NCBI GenBank assembly: GCA_017998555.1
Contig: JAGOCU010000024.1
Location: 1 to 14,936 of the forward strand
Reading direction: 5' to 3'
Length of the DNA stretch: 14,936 bases
DNA from: Thermoflexales bacterium
Lineage (GTDB): Bacteria; Chloroflexota; Anaerolineae; J036; Brachytrichaceae
Part shown: positions 1-7,159 of the stretch, one piece after another
Numbering within the stretch: the first letter of the stretch is position 1
Layout of the letters: each line of letters opens with the position of its first letter
Notes under the pieces: generated by a model
The model's input: only the letters and a program-made list of their open reading frames with translations
The model's database searches: none
Told to the model about the DNA's origin: nothing
Program-made: the position numbers and the translations under genes

Positions 1-408
1 GCGGGCCAGCTCGAGGACGCCCTGGACGCGACCCTCGGCGCAGGCCTGGACGGTGTCATCGCCACAAACACGACCTTGCGACGGGACGCGGCGGATGGCT
101 TTGCGCCTGCGCGCTATTCGGACTGTCCGGGGGGACTGAGCGGCGCGCCGCTGCGAGCGCTCGCAACGGCCATGATCCGGCGCATCTATGCCCGGACCGG
201 GTCGCGTCTGCCCATCATTGGGATGGGGGGCGTCGCCAGCGCCGAGGACGCCCTGGAGAAGATCAGGGCGGGCGCGACGCTCGTACAGCTTTATACCGGG
301 CTGATTTACGGCGGACCCGGTTTGCCCGCCAGAATCAAGCGCGGCCTCATTTCAGCCCTCGAGCGCGCCAAGGCGGGTAAGATACAAGCTCTGACTGGTT
401 TGCAGTGA
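1..408 (+). CDS. pyrD: Dihydroorotate dehydrogenase, class 2 (C-terminal part, cut by window edge)
   Basis: This is the C-terminal 135 residues of an FMN-dependent dihydroorotate dehydrogenase, the pyrimidine-synthesis enzyme that oxidises dihydroorotate to orotate. The frame is open from base 1, so the 5' end lies outside the window. Visible hallmarks are the ATNTT segment (residues 21-25 of the fragment), the GGLSG loop at about 46, the FMN-phosphate-binding stretch IIGMGGVASAEDA at about 71, and VQLYTGLIYGGPGL at about 92. The LYTGLIY-x-GP pattern matches the quinone-dependent, membrane-associated class 2 enzymes rather than class 1. The catalytic base, expected further upstream, cannot be seen. 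An in-frame TTG at 76 could be mistaken for a start, but conserved enzyme sequence precedes it. The CAP-domain gene follows on the same strand after a short gap. Confidence 0.93.
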   Translation, partial: AGQLEDALDATLGAGLDGVIATNTTLRRDAADGFAPARYSDCPGGLSGAPLRALATAMIRRIYARTGSRLPIIGMGGVASAEDALEKIRAGATLVQLYTGLIYGGPGLPARIKRGLISALERAKAGKIQALTGLQ

Positions 409-478
409 CGGATCGTGGGGGATCGCCACCGTGGGCAGGGGAAAGCGGTCTGGAACGGCGTACGGACACCGTATCCTG

Positions 479-1072
479 ATGACCACCTTACATCTTCGAA
501 AATGGGCCGCCGCAGCAACGCTCGCGTTGCTCGCATTTGCTATCCCGAGCCCCGCGCCAACCCGCAGCGCCGGCGTAATGACCGCCCGCGCGTTTATTCC
601 AGGAATTCAGGCAAGCGGCAACTGCGCGATGAATGCCCAGGAGAGCGCGATTCTGAATGCGATGCGGTCCGATTCGCGCCAGAAGCGCGCGCAACTTGTG
701 TGCAGCCCCGCGCTGCGGCAGGCTGCCTATTTCCACGCTCAGGACATGGCCAACCGCAACTACTTTGGCCACAGCACGCTCCCGCCCAACAGTATTGGGC
801 CAAACCAGATGGCCCGCAACGCCGGCTACGTCCTCCCCTCGTTCTACGATAGCTCGCCGACCGGCAATAACATCGAGTCCATCGCCGCAGGCTACGCGAC
901 GGCCAACTCAGTCTGGAGCGGTTGGATGGCGTCGCCCGGTCACCTGAATCATCTTCTGGGGCTCGTGCCCTTCTACGCCGAGCAAATCGATTTTGGGATC
1001 GCCTATGTCTATAACGCCAATAGCACCTATGGGCATTACTGGGTCGTAATCACGGCCCGGCGCGGACCGTGA
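479..1072 (+). CDS. Secreted CAP/SCP-domain (YkwD-like) protein
   Basis: This encodes a 197-residue exported protein with a single CAP (SCP/PR-1) domain. From ATG 479 the N-terminus is a textbook signal peptide: a short basic segment (MTTLHLRKW), then a hydrophobic core (AAAATLALLAFAI). The CAP domain runs from about residue 52 to the end. It shows the paired histidines and acids of the family: H98 in YFGHS, E133 in NNIES, H155 in SPGHLNHLLG, and the closing strand YWVVITAR. Bacterial CAP proteins act outside the cell; their substrates are mostly unknown, so none is assigned. C49 and C75 could form a disulfide. An in-frame GTG at 431 with a G-rich stretch about 9 bases upstream would add 16 residues; 479 is preferred because it gives a normal signal-peptide n-region, but the start is uncertain. 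It follows pyrD by 70 bases (22 if GTG 431 is used) and may be co-transcribed. Confidence 0.85.
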   Translation: MTTLHLRKWAAAATLALLAFAIPSPAPTRSAGVMTARAFIPGIQASGNCAMNAQESAILNAMRSDSRQKRAQLVCSPALRQAAYFHAQDMANRNYFGHSTLPPNSIGPNQMARNAGYVLPSFYDSSPTGNNIESIAAGYATANSVWSGWMASPGHLNHLLGLVPFYAEQIDFGIAYVYNANSTYGHYWVVITARRGP

Positions 1073-1125
1073 GCGCACGCCGACGCCCGAGATCCCTGCG
1101 ATGATCCCCGGCTCTGCCCGGAACG

Positions 1126-1563
1126 TCATCTCGGATCGCCCGCGCTGCTGCCGCTGCGGGATTCCGACATCGCGCGCAATTTGAAAGCGGCGATCTGGCG
1201 CTCACCCAGCACGATCTTCAACGAGAGTTTCTTGTCGCCGCGCTGGAGTTCCAGGGCCAGGGTCGCTCCTGGCAGTTTGGCGCAGATCAGGGCGGATAGA
1301 TCGGCGTGTCCATCGATCACGAGACCATCAATCGACCTTACCCGGTCGCCGACCTGCACCCCGGCGCGCTCTGCCGGGCTCTTCTGGATGACGCGATCCA
1401 CGACAATCTGCTCAATGCTCTTTGAGCCATTGAGCCGTGTCTGCGGTTTCCACAAAATGCCCAGATAGGCTACGGATCGATTCTGCACACTTCTCCATGC
1501 GTTCGTGCGGCCAAGACCACCCAAAGAACACGTCTTGAACACGGCGCTTTCCCGAGCCGGCAC
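1126..1563 (-). CDS. Small stand-alone PDZ-domain protein
   Basis: This encodes about 145 residues with one PDZ domain of the HtrA/DegP type between roughly residues 32 and 122. The carboxylate-binding loop (YLGIL, about 33-37), the segment VIQKSPAERAGVQVGDRV-RSIDG and the closing strand ATLALELQRGDKKLSLKIVLG are clear. In DegP-type proteases such a domain follows a trypsin-like domain. No protease domain is encoded upstream, because the histidine kinase ends only about 80 bases away. The first 30 residues are unlike any family known to me and contain no signal peptide or membrane segment. The start is uncertain: GTG 1563 has no clear Shine-Dalgarno, and an in-frame stop lies just upstream of it. 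It lies downstream of the sensor kinase on the same strand and could be its transcriptional partner. It may be a genuine small adaptor or a remnant of a larger HtrA gene. Confidence 0.62.
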   Translation of the reverse strand: MPARESAVFKTCSLGGLGRTNAWRSVQNRSVAYLGILWKPQTRLNGSKSIEQIVVDRVIQKSPAERAGVQVGDRVRSIDGLVIDGHADLSALICAKLPGATLALELQRGDKKLSLKIVLGERQIAAFKLRAMSESRSGSSAGDPR

Positions 1564-1642
1564 GTTAATTCATGTGCCTTAGCATCGACTGAGATGCCGG
1601 CGCTGGCCAGGTGAGGGGGCTGCGAGCCCGAGTGGTGATCGT

Positions 1643-3094
1643 TCATACCAGATTGGGCTGATACGCGGGAAGAAAGACGTCGAACGAGGTCCCCACACCG
1701 ACCGCGCTGCGAGCCGCGATTCGCCCGCCGTGCGCCCCCACGATGGTCTGGGCGATTGCCAGGCCCAGGCCGGCGCCGCCTTTGGCCCGCGACCGCGATT
1801 TGTCAACCCGGTAGAAGCGTTCGAAGACATGCGGGAGATCTTCGGCTGGGATGCCGGGCCCGTTGTCGCTGACCGTCACGCGCACGACCCGTTCGCCCCC
1901 CACCGCGGGGGCGCCGGCGGCATTGACATCGCGGGCCGGCTCGTTGGCGGCTTCGATGTGGACGGCGGCGCCGTCCGGCGAATGTTTGATGGCGTTATCC
2001 ACCAGGTTGAGCAGCACCTGTTTCAGCCGGTCGGCGTCTCCTTCGACCTCGAGCGGCTCTTCGCCGAGGAAAAGGGTCGTGACCTCGGTCTTCCCCTGGC
2101 CGATAAACTTGCCCGCCCGGGCCACCTCAAGCAGGGTCGGCTTCAGATCCAGCGGCGCCATCCGCATCTCGAGCGCGCCGGAGTCGGCCTGCGACAGCAT
2201 CAACAGGCTGCTGACCATTCGGGTCATGCGGTCAGTCTCGCTCGTCACGGCGTCAAGCGACTCGGCGTCGGCGCAGCTCATCCGAAGCAGATCGATATTT
2301 CCGCGAATCACCGTGAGCGGGGTGCGCATCTCATGCGACACGTCGGCGACGAAACGCTGTTGGGCCGTGATCGACTGCGAGAGCCGGTCGAGCATTTCGT
2401 TGAAGGCGGTCGATAGCTTGCCCACTTCGTCGTGGGTCTGGGCCAGCACCCGCTGGTCGAGATTGTTGGTCCGCGTGATGCTGAGCGCGGTGTCGGTGAT
2501 GCGGGTGATGGGCCGAATGGCCCGCTTCGCCACCGCCCCGCCGCCCACCGCCGCGATGAGCAGCGCCAGGAGCCCGACCGCCAAAAGGGTGCTGAGCAGG
2601 CCCTGCTTCGCGAATTCAGTGTCTTGAATTGGGGTGGCGACCTGAAAAAAGATCAGCAATTGCTGTCCGCTCACCCGGCTGGTGAACACCACCGGATCGG
2701 TCAACACGCGCAGCGGAACCCGGTTGACGAGCACGGTTGAGTACAACGCCATGCGTCCACTCTCCGCCATGGCCCGGGAGTCTCGCAGGCTGACGGGGTC
2801 GATCGGCCCGGAAATCGTCGTGGTGTTGGCGTCGAGCAGCTCGCCGCTCGTGTCATAGGCCTGGACATAGATCGAGCGAAAGGCGTCGGTCGGAAGCTGG
2901 GCGGCGACCTTGCCGTCCTGCAGCAGCGCGGCGCGGGTAAGGTCGGTGATCGCCTCGTAAGACTGGCGCAACAGGTCGTCGACCTGGCGCTGCAGGAGCA
3001 ACGCGACCGCGCCATACACCAAAAGGCCGGCGATGACGAGCGTAAGCCCGATCACCGAGGTATAGACGACGGTCAGTCGTGTCCGGATCGACAT
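1643..3094 (-). CDS. HAMP-domain sensor histidine kinase (orphan)
   Basis: This is a 483-residue membrane sensor kinase that would autophosphorylate on histidine and pass phosphate to a response regulator. In order: membrane segment about 12-34; extracytoplasmic sensor about 35-164 with no domain I recognise; second membrane segment about 165-190; HAMP about 191-243; dimerisation/phosphoacceptor helix with H254 in DVSHEMRTPLT; then the ATPase domain with N box NLVDNAIKHSP (363-373), G1 SDNGPGIP (409-416), F box FERFYR (424-429) and G2 GGAGLGLA (439-446). A Pro/Ala/Gly-rich insert sits at about 386-402. ATG 3094 is chosen because AGGAG lies 11 bases upstream. The frame stays open to 3355, but that extension reads through a large palindrome and has no protein character. 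No response regulator adjoins it, since the upstream neighbour is divergent uridine phosphorylase. The PDZ gene follows on the same strand. Confidence 0.93.
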   Translation of the reverse strand: MSIRTRLTVVYTSVIGLTLVIAGLLVYGAVALLLQRQVDDLLRQSYEAITDLTRAALLQDGKVAAQLPTDAFRSIYVQAYDTSGELLDANTTTISGPIDPVSLRDSRAMAESGRMALYSTVLVNRVPLRVLTDPVVFTSRVSGQQLLIFFQVATPIQDTEFAKQGLLSTLLAVGLLALLIAAVGGGAVAKRAIRPITRITDTALSITRTNNLDQRVLAQTHDEVGKLSTAFNEMLDRLSQSITAQQRFVADVSHEMRTPLTVIRGNIDLLRMSCADAESLDAVTSETDRMTRMVSSLLMLSQADSGALEMRMAPLDLKPTLLEVARAGKFIGQGKTEVTTLFLGEEPLEVEGDADRLKQVLLNLVDNAIKHSPDGAAVHIEAANEPARDVNAAGAPAVGGERVVRVTVSDNGPGIPAEDLPHVFERFYRVDKSRSRAKGGAGLGLAIAQTIVGAHGGRIAARSAVGVGTSFDVFLPAYQPNLV

Positions 3095-3123
3095 TTGACG
3101 AAGGGCTCCTAACAGCACCTGCA

Positions 3124-3181
3124 TTCCGGGATGATATCCCCCGCCCCGGCGTGCGCCGGGGCGGGGGATATCATCCCGGAA
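3124..3181. repeat. Perfect inverted repeat, 28-bp arms (palindrome P1)
   Basis: Arms 3124-3151 and 3154-3181 pair at all 28 positions with only two bases (TG) between them. It contains GATATCCCCC in the left arm and its complement in the right. It lies in the divergent gap between the sensor kinase and uridine phosphorylase, so it cannot be a terminator for either gene. An in-frame ATG for the kinase at 3124 overlaps its edge, which argues against that start. It shares TTCCGG and GATATCCCCC with the palindrome at 7107-7155. Confidence 0.93.
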
Positions 3182-3319
3182 ACAGGCGCTCTTGGTGGCT
3201 GCAAGCCTACCCCGGGCGCATGAGCAATGAGTGAGTTGCGCCGGGCGCGGGTTTTGGCGTGGGCGGGGACGCTCGCTTCCGGAGCATCGGCCTCGAAAAG
3301 GGCCACGGCGCAAATAGGC

Positions 3320-3325
3320 TAAGAT
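3320..3325 (+). promoter_or_regulatory. Candidate -10 element of udp (TAAGAT)
   Basis: TAAGAT ends 9 bases before the uridine phosphorylase ATG, and no Shine-Dalgarno is present. If functional, transcription would begin at or within a base or two of the start codon, giving a leaderless message. No -35 element is recognisable at the usual distance. Confidence 0.45.
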
Positions 3326-3334
3326 TCCAACGCG

Positions 3335-4108
3335 ATGAGCACCTCTTTCTATCACATCGGTTTTGGCCTTGACGATCTCGGCCCCGAGCCGGCCACCCTG
3401 GCCCTGCTCTCAGGCGATCCCAATCGCGCGACCATGATCGCGCGGGAGCGCCTGACTGACGCGCGGGTGTTGTCGGAGAATCGCGGGTTGAACAGCTACG
3501 TTGCTCGACTTCCGGGCGGACGGCCGGTCATTTCGGCCACGAGCGGGATGGGCGCGCCCTCGCTCAGCATCGTCGTCAATGAATTGATTCAAGTTGGGGT
3601 GCGGACCATCATTCGAATTGGCACCTGTGGTTCGATTCAGGCCAGCGTCGCGCCAGGCGCGATCGTCATCAGCTCGGCGGCTCTGTGCCGCCAGGGCGCC
3701 GCCAACGATATTGCCCCGCCCGAATACCCGGCCGCCGCTGACCCCTTTCTGACGGTGGCTCTGGCTGACGCCGCCCGCGCGCTGGGGATCGCCCATGCGG
3801 TGGGCATCACCGCCAGCGTCGATACCTTCTATGAGGGTCAGGAGCGCTCAACGTCGTCGGCCAACCCGTTTCTGTTGCGCAATCTGCGCGGAATGACTGA
3901 CGAGTTCCGCCATTTGAACGTCCTGAACTACGAGATGGAGGCCGGCACGCTCTTCAAGATGGCCGGGGTGTATGGCTTCCGGGCCGGCTGCGTGTGCGGC
4001 GTCATCGCCCAGCGCACTGTGGGCGAAAACGTCGTGATGGACGCCAAAGGCGGAGCCGTCGAGCGGGCCATCGAGGTAGCGCTCGCCGCGGCCGAGAAGT
4101 TCGCCTAG
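3335..4108 (+). CDS. udp: Uridine phosphorylase
   Basis: This is a 257-residue nucleoside phosphorylase of the NP-I fold (E. coli Udp is about 253). It would split uridine with phosphate into uracil and ribose-1-phosphate in the cytoplasm, for pyrimidine salvage. Phosphate-binding elements are visible as SGDPNR (26-31) and RIGTCGS (94-100). The ribose-binding EME triad is in NYEMEAGTL (E200, M201, E202). The segment VDTFYEGQER (162-171) carries the Gln and Arg (Q169, R171) that in E. coli Udp select uracil, which favours uridine phosphorylase over purine nucleoside phosphorylase or AMP nucleosidase. The usual EMESATL reads EMEAGTL here, a mild difference. It is single, divergent from the sensor kinase and convergent with the lipoprotein gene. 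No Shine-Dalgarno precedes ATG 3335; a -10-like hexamer lies 9 bases upstream. Confidence 0.9.
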   Translation: MSTSFYHIGFGLDDLGPEPATLALLSGDPNRATMIARERLTDARVLSENRGLNSYVARLPGGRPVISATSGMGAPSLSIVVNELIQVGVRTIIRIGTCGSIQASVAPGAIVISSAALCRQGAANDIAPPEYPAAADPFLTVALADAARALGIAHAVGITASVDTFYEGQERSTSSANPFLLRNLRGMTDEFRHLNVLNYEMEAGTLFKMAGVYGFRAGCVCGVIAQRTVGENVVMDAKGGAVERAIEVALAAAEKFA

Positions 4109-4196
4109 ACTCGTCGCCCGACCGTTTTTCGGGATGCGCGTCTTGGCGCCTCGACCCGGTCCGTATCGGATGCGAGGGGGGGCCGTCAGCGCTCTT
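4109..4196. other. Convergent gap between udp and the lipoprotein gene
   Basis: This 88-base gap holds only a weak possible hairpin after the udp stop (CCCGA, seven-base loop, TCGGG, near 4118-4135), which could be a minor terminator. None of the large palindromes seen elsewhere is present here. Confidence 0.35.
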
Positions 4197-5132
4197 TCAA
4201 GGAAGCGGCGCGATCGATTGGGCCAGTGCGCGCAGCGCCGAGACGTTGGCTACGGTTGCGGCATCCGCTCGCCCGGTCTGGATACCCATCAGCAGGTCTT
4301 TGAGCATGGCATCGTAGGCGGCGACATCAGCCGGCCCGCAGCGGGTGCTGTCGCCCTGGTCTGTGACGCCGATCGTCGTGTTCAACCGGGCCAGCGTCGA
4401 CTCGGACAGGAACGGCGCGGCAAAGACAAAGCCGTTCACGTTTGGATTGTTGGGCAGGTCGATGGCGACCAACGCAACAGGATCGCTGACCAGAATCGGT
4501 CCGCCCTCGCAACGGATCGCGCCGGGCACATACAGCAGCCCCAGGACAACGTTCGACTGAATGCGCTCGCATGAGGCAAACGCCGGATCGCACTTACCGT
4601 CTTTTCCGAGGCCAATGAGACTGCCAGGCGCGCTCTTGTCGTATCCGCCGAAGTCGGTCAGCAGCCCGCCCCGGCCCTCGGCGAAGTCACGGCTTCGGCC
4701 ACCAGCGACGGGCAGCGGCGGAACGGGCGGCCGGTCAAAGACAAGGTCATAGGCGCGCCCCGACTGAGCGCTGGTGCGCAGGTTCGTCCGTCCGATCCGG
4801 CCCCATGCAACCGGGTAGCGGAAGCTCAGACCCAGCGCCTGGTCGCGGCAAAAGTAGGTCGCCCCGTCTTGGGCGCAGCCCAGCCGCGCGTCGATGGGCG
4901 TGACGGCAATGGCGGGTGTTGCGCTTGGCACGGCGACGGGGGTGGGTGCCGCCGCGGTCGCCGTCGCGGCTCGCGTTGGCGCAACGGTCGGAACGCCGGT
5001 TGCGGTCGCTGCGCGAGTCGCAACCGGACTCGGCGTGGGTGTGCCGAGCGGCGCAGGCGAAGCCGTCGGTGTCGACATGCAGCCGCCCATGAGGAGCGCG
5101 GCCAGCGGAACAAGGGATTTGATTGCGTTCAT
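4197..5132 (-). CDS. Lipoprotein with Pro/Thr/Ala-rich linker, function unknown
   Basis: This is a 311-residue predicted lipoprotein. The N-terminus MNAIKSLVPLAALLMGGC is a type II signal with the lipidated cysteine at residue 18. A low-complexity linker rich in Pro, Thr and Ala follows (about 20-80), typical of envelope proteins that extend from the membrane through the wall. The remainder (about 81-311) is a globular extracellular region with six or so cysteines (for example GCAQDGATYFC and KCDPAFASC), probably disulfide-bonded. Part of it, with FRYPVAW, resembles the opening of domains found in other lipoproteins of this kind, but I cannot name a family. ATG 5132 is chosen because it gives a proper lipoprotein signal; 26 further in-frame codons upstream have no protein character. 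Its 3' end converges on udp. Confidence 0.8.
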   Translation of the reverse strand: MNAIKSLVPLAALLMGGCMSTPTASPAPLGTPTPSPVATRAATATGVPTVAPTRAATATAAAPTPVAVPSATPAIAVTPIDARLGCAQDGATYFCRDQALGLSFRYPVAWGRIGRTNLRTSAQSGRAYDLVFDRPPVPPLPVAGGRSRDFAEGRGGLLTDFGGYDKSAPGSLIGLGKDGKCDPAFASCERIQSNVVLGLLYVPGAIRCEGGPILVSDPVALVAIDLPNNPNVNGFVFAAPFLSESTLARLNTTIGVTDQGDSTRCGPADVAAYDAMLKDLLMGIQTGRADAATVANVSALRALAQSIAPLP

Positions 5133-5303
5133 CAATTGGTCTCGGTTCAAAATCAAAGAGGGTCCATTTCGGAGGCGATAGTGTTCGCGACAAGACTGTA
5201 ACCGCGACATCGGGGCGCTGCCCTACGTTGATCCCCCGTGCGATCGCCGAACACCTGATGCGGCAATGCCCATTGGCCGCGCGGGGGCTGCCGCTTCCGG
5301 CCT

Positions 5304-5372
5304 CAAAAACGAGTGGCGCGATCAGACTCCCCGCGCTTTGCGCGGGGAGTCTGATCGCGCCACTCGTTTTTG
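5304..5372. repeat. Perfect inverted repeat, 33-bp arms (palindrome P2)
   Basis: Arms 5304-5336 and 5340-5372 pair at all 33 positions around a TTT loop, the longest hairpin in the window. The inner stem is CTCCCCGCGC / GCGCGGGGAG. The T-run on its right side is the outer part of the stem rather than a tail following it, and the location is divergent, so a terminator role is unlikely. The inner 22 bases of each arm closely match the palindrome at 14158-14208. Confidence 0.94.
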
Positions 5373-5432
5373 GTCAGTTCCTGGTCAGTTGGCCTAGTCC
5401 AGTGGGCAGGTAAAACCTGGCCACTGGTCAGT
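5371..5432 (+). repeat. Three copies of TGGTCAGT
   Basis: TGGTCAGTT occurs at 5371-5379 and 5382-5390 (11-base period), and TGGTCAGT at 5425-5432. The first overlaps the right end of the 33-bp palindrome. They could be binding sites for a regulator or a small duplication; nothing in the sequence decides. Confidence 0.45.
5399..5427. repeat. Hairpin, 13-bp arms with one mismatch
   Basis: Arms 5399-5411 and 5415-5427 pair at 12 of 13 positions around an AAA loop. It lies 26 bases right of the 33-bp palindrome, between the divergent lipoprotein and transporter genes. Confidence 0.75.
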
Positions 5433-5492
5433 CGTCGAACCCCCGCCTCCGGCCTGACAATCCTCTCGAACCCGACATGGTTCTCTCCTAAA

Positions 5493-5524
5493 CGTCAGGG
5501 CATGGCGGATTCCATGCCCTGACG
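5493..5524. repeat. Hairpin, perfect 13-bp arms (palindrome P3)
   Basis: Arms 5493-5505 and 5512-5524 (CGTCAGGGCATGG and its complement) enclose a six-base loop, CGGATT. It is about 150 bases upstream of the transporter start and belongs to neither shared-core group seen elsewhere in the window. Confidence 0.82.
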
Positions 5525-5657
5525 GCAAATTCGTCGTCGACCACAGCCCGCTTTCACGTTCCCCGCAGCTTCGTCCTGACGCGAATCCGCCCCATGACGA
5601 TGCGAATCTGAGCCAGGCCGCCGCGAGACACGCGCGACCGGGATTTTTGGGCGACGC

Positions 5658-5663
5658 TATTAC
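5658..5663 (+). promoter_or_regulatory. Weak candidate -10 element of the transporter gene (TATTAC)
   Basis: TATTAC ends 11 bases before ATG 5675, a spacing like that of the other -10-like hexamers in this window. No Shine-Dalgarno precedes the start. The match is weak and no -35 was found. Confidence 0.25.
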
Positions 5664-5674
5664 CAAATATCCCT

Positions 5675-7093
5675 ATGAAACCTCTTTATGTCAAAGCCGC
5701 CCTGCCTCTGATCGTTGGTCTTGTCCTCGCAATTTTTCCCGCGCCCGCCGGGCTTACTGCCGGTGCCTGGCTGTTCTTCGCGCTGTTCGCCGCCGTGGTG
5801 GTGGGGCTGATTCTTGAGCCCATCCCGGCCGCGGCCGTTGGCTTCATCGGCGTTACCCTTGCCACCGTCCTGGGGCTGGTCGATCCCGATCCGACCAAAT
5901 CGCTCGCCTGGGGCCTGGCCGGGTTTTCGAACGGCACGGTCTGGCTGATCTTCGCCGCCTTCATGTTCGCCCTGGGCTATCAGAAGACCGGCCTGGGCAA
6001 GCGCCTGGGCCTGATGCTGGTCAAGCTGCTCGGCAAGCGCACGCTCGGCCTGGGCTTTGCCGTGGCCATTTCCGATCTGATCCTGGCCCCCTTCATGCCG
6101 TCCAACACGGCCCGCAGCGGCGGCACGCTCTTCCCGATTCTCCGAAATATCCCTGGGCTATACGGCTCTGAGCCGGGGCCTACGTCGCGCAAGATCGGAT
6201 CGTACATCATGTGGGTGGCCCTGGCCGCCACCTGCGTCACCAGCTCGATGTTCATCACCGCCCTGGCGCCCAACCTGCTGGCCCTGGACACCGTGACCAA
6301 GGCGACCAAGCTGACCATCAGTTGGACCGACTGGATGGTGGGTTTCCTGCCAGCCGGAATCCTGCTCCTCATCGGTGTCCCCCTGCTGTCCTATGTCCTG
6401 AACCCGCCCGAGATCAAGGTGAGCGCCGAGGTGCCAGCCTGGGCGGGGGCCGAACTCACGAAGATGGGCGGGATCAGCCGCAATGAGCTGATCATGGCCG
6501 GGTTGGCCCTGCTCTCGCTCGGACTGTGGATCTTCGCCCAGAACAGCATCAACGCCACCACCGTCGCCCTGATCGTGATCTCGCTCATGCTGATTACGGG
6601 CGTCGTGGTGTGGGACGAGATCCTGAGCAACAAACAGGCCTGGAATGTGCTGGTCTGGTTCGCCACCCTGGTCACCCTCGCCGACGGCCTGGTCAAGGTC
6701 GGTTTCACCACCTGGCTGGGCAAGGGCGCCGCCGCGATGTTCGCCGGCTTCTCGCCGGTCGTGGTGATGATCCTGCTCGTGGTCGTCTTCTTCGTCACGC
6801 ACTACATGTTCGCCAGCGTTACCGCCCATGTCACCGCCATGCTGCCAGTCTTCCTGGCCGCCGGCGCGGCCGTGCCGGGGATGAACGTTGCGGTGCTGGC
6901 CTACATGCTGGTCTACTCCCTCGGCATCATGGGGATCCTCACCCCCTATGCCACCGGCCCGTCACCGGTCTACTTCGGAAGCGGCTACGTTTCGAAGAAA
7001 GACTTCTGGCTGCTTGGGCTGATCTTCGGCGCGATCTTCCTGGCCGTCCTGCTCATCGTCGAGACGCCGTATCTGCTGATGCTGCATCCGTAA
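5675..7093 (+). CDS. DASS-family di/tricarboxylate transporter (CitT/TtdT/SodiT1-like)
   Basis: This is a 472-residue polytopic inner-membrane protein of the divalent anion:sodium symporter (DASS) family. It closely resembles the CitT/TtdT and plant plastidic oxoglutarate/malate group, carriers of dicarboxylates or citrate by exchange or sodium symport. Recognisable landmarks are ILEPIPAAAVGFIGVTLA (47-64), ALGYQKTGLGKRLGLMLVKLLG (99-120), the substrate/Na-binding SNT motif in PFMPSNTARSGG (S143-N144-T145), and the second half-site TPYATGPSPVYFGSGY (423-438), which takes the place of the second SNT in the CitT group. About 11-13 hydrophobic segments span the protein and its length is normal. 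Substrate and coupling cannot be read from the sequence. It stands alone, convergent with the oxidoreductase gene, and a 23-bp hairpin lies 14 bases past its stop. Confidence 0.9.
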   Translation: MKPLYVKAALPLIVGLVLAIFPAPAGLTAGAWLFFALFAAVVVGLILEPIPAAAVGFIGVTLATVLGLVDPDPTKSLAWGLAGFSNGTVWLIFAAFMFALGYQKTGLGKRLGLMLVKLLGKRTLGLGFAVAISDLILAPFMPSNTARSGGTLFPILRNIPGLYGSEPGPTSRKIGSYIMWVALAATCVTSSMFITALAPNLLALDTVTKATKLTISWTDWMVGFLPAGILLLIGVPLLSYVLNPPEIKVSAEVPAWAGAELTKMGGISRNELIMAGLALLSLGLWIFAQNSINATTVALIVISLMLITGVVVWDEILSNKQAWNVLVWFATLVTLADGLVKVGFTTWLGKGAAAMFAGFSPVVVMILLVVVFFVTHYMFASVTAHVTAMLPVFLAAGAAVPGMNVAVLAYMLVYSLGIMGILTPYATGPSPVYFGSGYVSKKDFWLLGLIFGAIFLAVLLIVETPYLLMLHP

Positions 7094-7106
7094 CGGTTGA
7101 ATCAGT

Positions 7107-7155
7107 TTCCGGAAGCGATATCCCCCAGCGGAGCTGGGGGATATCGCTTCCGGAA
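7107..7155. repeat. Perfect inverted repeat, 23-bp arms, between convergent genes (palindrome P4)
   Basis: Arms 7107-7129 and 7133-7155 pair at all 23 positions around a GGA loop. It lies between the transporter stop and the oxidoreductase stop, the one place among the large palindromes where a two-way terminator would make sense, but neither strand has a T-run after the stem. It shares TTCCGG and GATATCCCCC with the palindrome at 3124-3181. Confidence 0.93.
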
Positions 7156-7159
7156 TACT

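Larger units (their letters stand above)
5133..5674. other. 542-base non-coding divergent region with three hairpins
   Basis: This gap between the lipoprotein gene and the transporter gene holds no convincing coding sequence; the open frames in it look like chance. It contains three inverted repeats (5304-5372, 5399-5427, 5493-5524) and a short direct repeat, TGGTCAGT, at 5371, 5382 and 5425. No tRNA or known riboswitch was recognised. It must also carry both promoters, of which only a weak transporter candidate could be placed. Confidence 0.6.

Noticed and set aside
472..477. TATCCT as a -10 element for the CAP-protein gene
   Set aside because: It ends one base before ATG 479, so transcription would begin inside the codons after that start.
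1087..1134. CCGAGAT / ATCTCGG inverted repeat between the CAP and PDZ genes
   Set aside because: Seven pairs across a loop of more than 30 bases, overlapping the PDZ gene's end, is too weak to call a terminator or a member of the palindrome family.
3095..3355. N-terminal extension of the sensor kinase
   Set aside because: The added residues are Arg/Pro/Cys-rich, are partly encoded by the palindrome at 3124-3181, and overlap the start of udp. ATG 3094 has AGGAG upstream and sits at the normal distance before the first membrane segment.
5394..5666. A 90-codon minus-strand open frame in the large gap
   Set aside because: It runs through two hairpins, has no Shine-Dalgarno or recognisable domain, and has an Arg/Gly/Ser-rich composition expected of chance frames at this GC content.
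7107..7155. Classic rho-independent terminator between convergent genes
   Set aside because: The stem fits, but no T-run follows on either strand, and near-identical elements occur in divergent gaps. A terminator effect here is possible but is not treated as its defining role.
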